13,236 bases of DNA from Pleurotus ostreatus/Saccharomyces cerevisiae fusant (Eukaryota > Opisthokonta). A program made the position numbers and the translations under genes. The stretch lies in NCBI GenBank assembly GCA_024196135.1, contig JAMQCK010000990.1:1-13236 (forward strand), written 5' to 3'. Shown one piece after another: positions 7,620 to 13,236 of the stretch (positions are counted from its first letter, which is position 1; each line of letters begins with the position of its first letter). Below the pieces are notes generated by a model. It saw only the letters and a list, made by a program, of their open reading frames with translations, was not told where the DNA came from and ran no database searches.

Positions 7620-8010
7620 TTCAAAATGTAGGATATGCTGTCTGTATAGTATATAACTGGTGGCATGAAGTTTCAAAGCATGTAGATGGCTGTAAGGTAC
7701 ACAAATCGTACAAATCGCACCCAAAAGCGACCAAAATAGCACTATTCTTCGATTTGTACTTCACTACAAGTCTCCCCTCAACAAATAAGAGCATAATTTC
7801 AGTCTAACAGACGTTCTCCACATGCTACAGTTTTTTAGGAGGGATCACAATGCTTGGATCCTTGGTAATGGCCATCACAGTCCTCTATGTACATCTCACT
7901 TCACAGACTGGTCTTCAAGATGAAATGGGACAATCTAAAATCACAGTAAATCACCAATATTCGTTCAAACTCGGATTCTCCTTCATTCACCCCCTCGGTT
8001 CACATCCCGC
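7620..8010. other. AT-rich core of element 2, no gene recognised
   Basis: The composition changes abruptly from G-rich (left) to AT-rich and then C-rich (right). It contains ACAAATCGTACAAATCG, a CCAAAATAGCA motif (about 7732) that recurs at about 9950 and 10092, and no protein motif. It corresponds in position to the AT-rich core of element 1. Confidence 0.35.
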
Positions 8011-8352
8011 GAGTTCTCAGAGCTCTCCATTCAGGTGTTGGCGCTGCGGGTATCGCCGAAGCGGGGGGCGGCGGCGCTTTCCGGTCCCAAATCGCTACAT
8101 ATCGGTCCCAAATTGTGACTTTTCTCACGCCGCCGCTTCCTCTCCCTCCACCGTCCTTCACCGCTGCTCGCTCCCCCTCTCATCTCCCCCCCTCTTCCTC
8201 TCTCCCTTATCTCTCAATTCCTTTCCGCGCGGCAAGAAAATTTCGCGGCGATCGCAGCGATCGCGCCCCTCCTCCCACCCTTACCCCTCCCCCTCCCCCT
8301 CGATCTACAGCACAGCGGCCTTCCTGGACACGCGAAGAGATGGAAGAAGGAA

Positions 8353-8376
8353 GGGGGGACTTAGAAGAGTCCCCCC
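8353..8376. repeat. Short hairpin in element 2 right arm
   Basis: GGGGGGACT at 8353-8361 pairs with AGTCCCCCC at 8368-8376 across a 6-base loop. Confidence 0.6.
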
Positions 8377-8627
8377 AAGGTACGTCTTCATGTGCTAAAC
8401 CCACACAAAAACGCTAATGATGAAATACAGCGCCGCTCCTCAACAGGAGCCGCGCTTCGCTTCATCGGCTGCCAGATCTTCAAGCCACCAATCCTCCCCC
8501 CCTTCCCCCTTCTCCCCTTAGCCCTCTTCCACCCCCTCCATCCCTATAATGCGCACCCGGGCCATGGACATGCCCTAGCAACGCTTTCCCTCCCCCTCCC
8601 CCTCCCCCCCTCCCTATGCGATACAGT

Positions 8628-8651
8628 GCGCACTTCCAGGCGGAAGTGCGC
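8628..8651. repeat. 10-bp hairpin in element 2 right arm
   Basis: GCGCACTTCC (8628-8637) pairs perfectly with GGAAGTGCGC (8642-8651) across a four-base loop. It directly follows a pure C/T tract (about 8585-8614). Confidence 0.65.
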
Positions 8652-9169
8652 CGCATCGGTAGCTCTTTACCGCGCCACAACTGCCTACCCACGACCCTCC
8701 CACGGTCGCAACACGTTGGCCGCGAAGCCTACCAACAACGCCACACAGCGTTAGGGCGCAACCAAGCGTGCAGACGCGTCACTCTGGTGCGCGTCGTGCG
8801 CTCCCCTTCCTTGCACTCCTCCTTTCCCCTACCCCCATCCCTGCTTGCTGCCGATCGCGCGGGTGATCAAGGCGATGGCTCACAATGGTGCCGCCAAGCA
8901 CGCTCCCCTCACCCCCTACCGCACCCGATCATGCGCCCCGTCACTCCCTCACTTAATACAACACCTGTATGACTGTGCGCCCACCCTTTACACCTACCCC
9001 CTTCAGTGGTGTCCTCCCCACCCCCCCCCCTACAATTGCCGCCCCATGTGCCGCGCCGCGAAAAATTTTCGAGCGCGTCAAATTTTCTTCCTTACTTTGT
9101 GTACTTCAATAGTGATTGTTTATATACGTTATATACTCTTATATACTACCTCTCATGCAGCCAAAGTGA

Positions 9170-9450
9170 CTGGACGAAGGGACGACGCGCGCGCGACACG
9201 TGCAGCGGCGTCGGGGGCAGGCGCGCGGCCGTCCCGAAGCCCGATCACGCCATCACGCGCCGCCCCCGACGGCGGGATGCGCACCCGGTGCGCGCATCAC
9301 GGCCGCGGCGCCATATAAGGCAGGAAAACGGCGGCGCCGGCCTCTCTCGCAGCGGGGGGCTCGGCATTTGCCGGGCCCGACAACCGCTTCGTGTGATTTC
9401 AACCCGGAATATGACAGATGTCAACTGGGTTTAAACCCGGCTTACAGCAT
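9170..9450. repeat. Right terminal inverted repeat of element 2
   Basis: Inverted partner of 6231-6500, ending in AACTGGGTTTAAACCC and then TACAGCAT at 9443-9450. Confidence 0.75.
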
Positions 9451-9507
9451 TAGCTGCGTGTCTGTGTTGACTGTGCCTCCGTTGCCAGTCTCTGTGCCCC
9501 CTTCCAC

Positions 9508-9600
9508 TTCTGAAATAGGGCACGCGCTAATTAGGGCCCGCGCTATTTAGTGCGGGCGCTATTTAGTGCATGCGCTAATTAGTGGGTGTGCGCCTTAGGC
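9508..9600. repeat. 16-bp-period array, GCGCTAWTTAGTGC units
   Basis: Units beginning GCGCTA start at 9524, 9540, 9556 and 9572, exactly 16 bp apart (GCGCTAATTAGGGCCC, GCGCTATTTAGTGCGG, GCGCTATTTAGTGCAT, GCGCTAATTAGTGGGT). Decayed units are visible on both sides. A related sequence in inverted orientation lies at about 9948-9994 (TAGCACGTGCCCTAATTA). The pair could be sub-terminal repeats of a ~470-bp MITE spanning about 9515-9985. Confidence 0.7.
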
Positions 9601-10390
9601 TGTGTATAAACGAGTGCATTGCTTATTTAGTGCTTGTCCTGATATAAGGACTTGGTCTAAACTTTGACTGCAGGGGCATACTTCACGAGCAGAGTTTGAC
9701 GTAGACCTCACCAATAGAGACGAGCACAATCTATACTGTGTTGCTTAGCAATAGATTGGACATTTCTGCTCAGATTGTTGTTTACATGAGACATCCTGTA
9801 TCTAGTGTACAACATGTGCATTCAGGCATGCATGCAAGAAAGCTAATTTTGAAGGGCATAGAGAGCTACCACCTGTCCTTCTGACCATTATTGAGGGTAT
9901 ATGGCAGTAGGAAGGTATATGAGTAGCTAGGAGCAAGTACGCAGGGGCCGCCAAAATAGCACGTGCCCTAATTAAATAGTGCACGCGCTAATTTTCCCGA
10001 CCCTCCCCGATCTGCCCCCAAACCTGGGGATGACCTCCCTACCACCCTCCTAAGACCCCATATGTTCAATCTCAGCCCAATCCGAGGGGTTGCCAAAATA
10101 GCAATTTAAGATAGCAGTTTTCAGGGCTCTTAGCATACTAATCGCACACATCTATATATGCTAAGAGGTCTACATAGGTGGTACCCTGAGGTGCAGGATG
10201 ACGGTCAAAGACAAGGTTCAGTGACAGCGTATGTGACTATAGGTAAATATCCCCTTTCAGACAGTCCAAGCACACCAACTCCAACAGCTACAATGCATGA
10301 CTTGTACGGGGTTATGACTTATAAGGAGTATGACTTAAGAGGGGTTCATCTGTACCTCCAGTAGTGAGCAGCTCAGCTCTTGCAGAGGTT
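9600..10390. other. AT-rich intergenic/repeat debris, no gene seen
   Basis: No convincing coding signal. The stretch contains the inverted 16-mer relatives (about 9948-9994), two CCAAAATAGCA motifs (about 9950 and 10092) and a hairpin at 10127-10167. A 68-codon frame (10158-10364) has no recognisable feature. Confidence 0.4.
10127..10167. repeat. 11-bp perfect inverted repeat
   Basis: CTCTTAGCATA at 10127-10137 pairs with TATGCTAAGAG at 10157-10167, with a 19-base loop. It is isolated in AT-rich sequence; function unknown. Confidence 0.6.
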
Positions 10391-10393
10391 CAC

Positions 10394-10481
10394 GGCATTT
10401 GCCAGCCCTGTAGAGCTCACATCCAGATTGTAATCAGTAATATGTAAACTATTGCTTGGATTTAAATCCACGGTACAGCAT
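10394..10481. repeat. Decayed terminus related to element 2
   Basis: GGCATTTGCC (10394-10403), 54 further bases, GGATTTAAATCC (10458-10469) and TACAGCAT (10474-10481) have the same order and the same internal spacing as the right tip of element 2, without a gap. I count 35 of 64 positions identical between the palindrome and the GGCAAATGCC end, plus 10 of 12 in the palindrome. Most changes are towards A/T. No matching opposite end was found in the window. Confidence 0.65.
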
Positions 10482-10782
10482 GAGGTGAGGAAGAGAGTGA
10501 TGACACGAGGCACAGCCTACGCACAGTCTATCAACAATGTTCCAGTCATTATATGCAGTGTTAGTGCAGTGTATCTGGCATTTATCCAGCTCAAACAAGG
10601 TCAGAACAGACAATTATGACCAGATATTGACAAGCATGAATTTTGTCAAAAAACAGTGAATATTTGGTGGTTATGCCTTGTATATGCTGGATATGCACAA
10701 CCTTTATTTTTGCCCAATCTGCGGTGTATCTCAGCCCTTACTGTAAGTCACTGTTAATAACATGTTACAGCTGTTTGCATAA

Positions 10783-11133
10783 ATGATGGCCGATCCGCGC
10801 GTTCGAAAAAACATTGAACTTAAATCGAAAATTCGAGCTTTTCTTCCAAATGTCACCAGATACAGGCAACCATTCCCAACTATGCTGAATTACTCTACTT
10901 TACACAAAAGACAAGCGCAGAGTAGGGGAATTCGAGCCTGGACACAGCACACTCATGCGGCTGGCGCTTTCCGGAGCATCGGGCCGCATTTTACATTTAA
11001 GTTCAATGTTTTTGGCCGACGTGCGGATGAGCCATCATTTATGCAAACAGCTGTAATGAGGGCATTTACAGTAGGTTTTCATAAGGGTCTTATAACGGTT
11101 TCTATAACAAAACCAGGGCCAAAACCATTATGA
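10783..11133 (+). other. Open frame of 116 codons, unrecognised
   Basis: Starts ATGATGGCCGAT in otherwise AT-rich, stop-rich sequence, so an open frame of this length is mildly notable. The product would be basic, with no signal peptide, membrane segment or known motif. It has no evident promoter or introns. It may be a relic of a transposon gene or chance. Confidence 0.15.
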
Positions 11134-11161
11134 GAATCATTATGAAAACACTATGAGAATC
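11126..11161. repeat. Three tandem 12-bp units
   Basis: CATTATGAGAAT, CATTATGAAAAC and ACTATGAGAATC stand head to tail. This is a small tandem duplication of no obvious function. Confidence 0.6.
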
Positions 11162-11273
11162 AACTGTGAACATCCCTAATAAAAGTGCTTACAAACAGTT
11201 GTTTCAAACAGACCTGTTTTCTACGGAACCTACTCACCACCATGCTTTGAAACCCACACAGTGCACTACAGTA

Positions 11274-12086
11274 CAGTGATCAAGCACTCGATGAGCAGCC
11301 ATCACTCAATGAGCAGTCGGCCTCGGGAAGGACTTTTAAGTCTTTGTGTCACGCCAGAGAAATTGGCAGTCACAAGAGGAGTAGAGTATTTACTACGTGT
11401 AATATCTACAGGCCGGGAGGTGACCGATGTTGAGACCAGCGGGCTTGCAAAGGCAGCTGAGTTGAGCAGCTCAAGCACAATTCAGAAATATTCCATCAGG
11501 TTTCTCTGATGCCCGCCCGTCTCATAAAAATCCTGGTATGTAGAAAACATGCTTTAAAGTACACCTGAGCTGCGTAAAATGTGCAGAGATGCATGAGTGC
11601 GGATAGAAATGGGAAAAAGCTGCAAGGGCGTCAAAATGGGCAGCGTGAGCAGTTACATAGTCACATCAGCAATCGGGCCTGTTGTGCCGTGGCTCTTAGA
11701 AGATCCCAGCGTGGACGGCCCAGAAGGTACAATACTGAGCAAATTTTGTTTGTGGTTAGGCCCACCGCTTACACGGATGGCTGTGGATGCTCAAAAAGGG
11801 TAGAAAAGGCGCTGAAGTGGCATAGTAGAAGTTCGGATGGCGCACTCGCCTCGACGGGCCGGCGTGATGTGACGCTGCTCATCGAGTGATTTTGCTGCTG
11901 TTTGCTCATTCCCGCCATGATCCCCCTTTTGTGCTGGTACCTCTCGCCTCTAGGCCCTGAAAGTTGGCATATCAAAAGCTACATATGATACAGTTAGATC
12001 AATGTACTTTTACAGATGCTAAAGCCCGACTGTAGATACTCCGAGGCAGCCCAAAATTGGGCTGCTCATCGAGTGCTTGATCACTG
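11274..12086. mobile_element. 813-bp MITE with CAGTG termini and TA target duplication
   Basis: Thirty bases at 11271-11300 are perfectly reverse-complementary to 12060-12089. Setting the tips at CAGTGATC.../...GATCACTG leaves TA on both sides (11272-11273; 12087-12088), the target duplication of the Tc1/mariner-pogo superfamily. A sub-terminal second copy of the CACTCRATGAGCAG motif follows the left tip (11303-11316), and an inverted partial copy (GCTGCTCATCGAGTG) lies at 11874-11888, resembling repeated transposase-binding sites. There is no DDE transposase; short frames inside (102 codons at most) show no domain. It is therefore a non-autonomous, MITE-like element about 240 bp beyond the guanylate kinase stop codon. 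Confidence 0.75.
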
Positions 12087-12326
12087 TACATCGGTGCAAC
12101 TCTACTGATTGAATTTTTATGATTTTATGCCACAATATGCGCGACCTATGCCATCCACAAGTCCCCAGATAGCTCGCCTGCCATCAATTTCGGGTCAAAG
12201 CGGTTGTGGCAAACATTTCTGCAAACGGCAATGATAGCAGACTACATATCCTCTAATCACAAATTACCAGGGAATCATCAATTCTAGCTATACTTGATTC
12301 CACTGCATACGAGCATAACAGGAATA
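12087..12326. other. 3' flank of guanylate kinase
   Basis: AT-rich sequence between the guanylate kinase stop and the MITE. It presumably holds the 3' UTR and polyadenylation signals (minus strand). No specific signal could be assigned. Confidence 0.3.
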
Positions 12327-13109
12327 CTACGAAGCCGCACCGACAGGTTTGGACTCGGCAGACTCGATATTGTAGGCAGGCATGGCATCGGCAGCGACTT
12401 GCTCGCCCAGTGCGATCTCCTTGAAGAGGGCGTATGCGCGATCAAGATCATCATTAACGAGGACGAGATCGTGAGGTGCGGGTTGCGAGCTTGCGTACTC
12501 AATCTCCTTGAGGGCGGTGGCGAGCCTATGAAACGTGACGCGAATGTACAAAAAAGCTTGATATGATAGCCAACCTTTTTTGTACGGCCTCCTGGGTATC
12601 GGTACCTCTTCCAGCGAGGCGCGCGCGAAGATCGGTGAGGGTAGGAGGGGCGATAAAGACGTAGACGGGCTTCGGGAGCGAGTCGGGGGAATCCTTCGCA
12701 CCCTCGAAGACGGGGGATTGCTTAAGCTGGCGGACGCCCTGGGCTTCGATGTCGAGGATGCATCTGCGGCCGAGTGCCTGGACGGCGCGAATGGCGGCGT
12801 GGCTGGTGCCATAGAGATTCCCGGAGAACTCGGCGGACTCTACGAAGGCACCGCGCTCGCGCATGGCGAGGAAGGCGTCGCGGGTAACGAAGTGGTAGTG
12901 GGTTCCATCGACCTCGCCTGGGCGCGGGCTGCGGGTGGTATGCGAGACGGAGAAGCCGAACGCGTCCGGAAACTCTGCAAAGAGGCGGCTGAGGAGGGTA
13001 GACTTGCCAACGCCGGAGCTGTTGAGGACGATGAGCGGGGGCGGAGGGACGCGGCGGGGGCTTACGGGCCGGACAGAACAAGCGGACGCCAAAAATCAGG
13101 GCCGGGCAT
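12327..13109 (-). CDS. GUK1: Guanylate kinase (GMP kinase), three exons
   Basis: Transfers phosphate from ATP to GMP/dGMP, an essential cytosolic step in guanine nucleotide supply. Gene model: exon 1 13109-13066 (44 nt), intron 13065-13019 (47 nt, GTAAGC...CAACAG), exon 2 13018-12575, intron 12574-12526 (49 nt, GTTGGC...CATAG), exon 3 12525-12327. Together they give 228 codons plus TAG; both introns are phase 2. Exon 1 was found because reading straight through gives a broken P-loop (NSSGVGKS). Splicing restores GPSGVGKS at residues 14-21, preceded by RPLVLS. Next come the GMP-binding segment (SVSHTTRSPRPGEVDG, about 38-53), EFSGNLYGTS (78-87), CILDIEAQGV (101-110), FIAPP, the lid RLAGRGTDTQEAVQKR (about 148-163), and LVNDDLDRAY near the C-terminus. 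It is slightly longer than the yeast enzyme, with a short insert before VFIAPP and a ~20-residue polar tail. All expected motifs are present. Confidence 0.95.
12546..12585 (-). repeat. 11-bp perfect inverted repeat at a GUK1 splice donor
   Basis: On the coding strand, the last 11 bases of exon 2 (GTACAAAAAAG, 12585-12575) are exactly reverse-complementary to CTTTTTTGTAC inside intron 2 (12556-12546). The non-consensus donor GTTGGC starts the 18-base loop. In pre-mRNA this would place the donor at the top of a stem. Confidence 0.75.
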
Positions 13110-13171
13110 GTTGGGGGACGGAGACAAGGAGTGTGACAGGGTGTGACTTTAGCGACTCTCTCCTTTCCGCG
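13110..13171. promoter_or_regulatory. 62-bp divergent intergenic region (putative bidirectional promoter)
   Basis: Only 62 bp separate the ATG of guanylate kinase (minus) from the ATG of the kinase gene (plus). There is no TATA box. Each start codon is preceded, on its own coding strand, by a pyrimidine-rich tract (CTCTCTCCTTTCCGC before the kinase; CTCCGTCCCCCAAC before GUK1). A GTGTGAC direct repeat lies in the middle. The 5' UTRs must be extremely short or overlap the neighbouring gene. Confidence 0.5.
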
Positions 13172-13236
13172 ATGGGGGCGGTGTGCTGCAGACCGACGCC
13201 CATCGACTTCGATGGCGAGGTGAACCTCTTCCACTT
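13172..13236 (+). CDS. N-terminus of a putative YANK/STK32-type AGC protein kinase (partial)
   Basis: The first 21 codons run off the window edge. The start MGAVCCRP followed by IDFDGEVNLFH resembles the N-terminus of fungal AGC-family YANK (STK32-like) Ser/Thr kinases, in which this segment directly precedes the glycine-rich loop of the catalytic domain. Gly2 fits N-myristoylation, and Cys5-Cys6 would allow palmitoylation, so the kinase may be membrane-anchored. The family name is from memory of the N-terminal pattern; the catalytic domain is not in the window. The gene is divergent from guanylate kinase. Confidence 0.6.
   Translation, partial: MGAVCCRPTPIDFDGEVNLFH

Larger units (their letters stand above)
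6231..9450. mobile_element. Element 2: 3.2-kb non-coding element with long terminal inverted repeats
   Basis: The ends are inverted copies: 6231-about 6500 matches the reverse complement of about 9170-9450. Shared landmarks in order from the tip are ATGC(A/T)GTA, the 12-bp palindrome GGGTTTAAACCC (6243-6254; 9427-9438), AGTTGACA, GGGTTGAAATCACACGA, GCGGTTGTCG, the GGCAAATGCCGAGCC palindrome and CpG-dense sequence. Inside lie AT-rich TATA-like segments (6525-6590; 9110-9165) and, on the right, CGAAAAATTTTCG (about 9060). The left arm is G-rich, the right arm C-rich, and the centre (about 7620-8010) AT-rich. The length, 3220 bp, is almost that of element 1, but the tips differ. No coding gene is recognised and no clear target duplication is seen. 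Many overlapping frames in the arms are low-complexity Pro/Arg/Gly/Ser translations. Confidence 0.7.

Noticed and set aside
10783..11133. Real protein-coding gene
   Set aside because: No motif, no context and only 116 codons. It is listed at low confidence and not called a CDS.
12526..13092. Unspliced 188-residue guanylate kinase model starting MASACSV
   Set aside because: It gives a defective P-loop (NSSGVGKS) and a nonsense C-terminus. The spliced model restores GPSGVGKS and the QKR-LATALKEIEYA continuity with the length exactly in frame.

Overview
The window looks like nuclear DNA of a filamentous basidiomycete, probably a mushroom-forming fungus. The evidence is two genes at the right edge with intact family signatures and ~50-bp spliceosomal introns, a fungal-type Ty1/copia retrotransposon, and no bacterial gene organisation. 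Only about 0.8 kb at the right end is conventional gene space. The remaining ~12 kb is nested mobile and repetitive DNA, and the many open frames in its GC-rich parts look like compositional artefacts.

Layout, left to right. (1) 1-595: right end of a GC-rich, long-inverted-repeat element ('element 0') cut by the window edge and abutting the 5' LTR of a copia element. (2) 596-5391: a gutted Ty1/copia element. It has a truncated 5' LTR, a primer-binding site matching the anticodon arm of initiator tRNA-Met, a Gag N-terminus, then (in place of protease, integrase and most of reverse transcriptase) a tRNA-like gene and a 3.2-kb inverted-repeat element ('element 1', 1282-4495), then the RNase H C-terminus and a complete 282-bp 3' LTR. 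(3) 5388-5830: a 28-bp-period array of palindromic 10-mers (AGAATAWTCT), into which the copia element seems to have inserted. (4) 6231-9450: a second 3.2-kb inverted-repeat element ('element 2') with the same architecture as element 1 and almost the same length (3220 against 3214 bp), but largely different sequence. (5) 9450-12090: AT-richer repeat debris with a 16-bp-period array and a possible inverted counterpart, a decayed end related to element 2, and an 813-bp TA-flanked MITE. (6) 12327-13236: guanylate kinase (minus strand, three exons, gene model rebuilt here) and, only 62 bp away and divergent, the first 21 codons of a putative N-acylated YANK-type AGC kinase.

The best candidate for something undescribed is the element 0/1/2 family. 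These are non-coding elements with ~280-bp GC-rich terminal inverted repeats, an AT-rich TATA-like segment just inside, in most ends a GAAAATTTTC-type box ~400 bp from the tip, purine-rich then pyrimidine-rich arms, and an AT-rich centre. The second candidate is the 28-bp palindrome array, whose geometry resembles CRISPR although its eukaryotic context argues for a protein-binding array or minisatellite. All calls are from reading the sequence; no searches were run.
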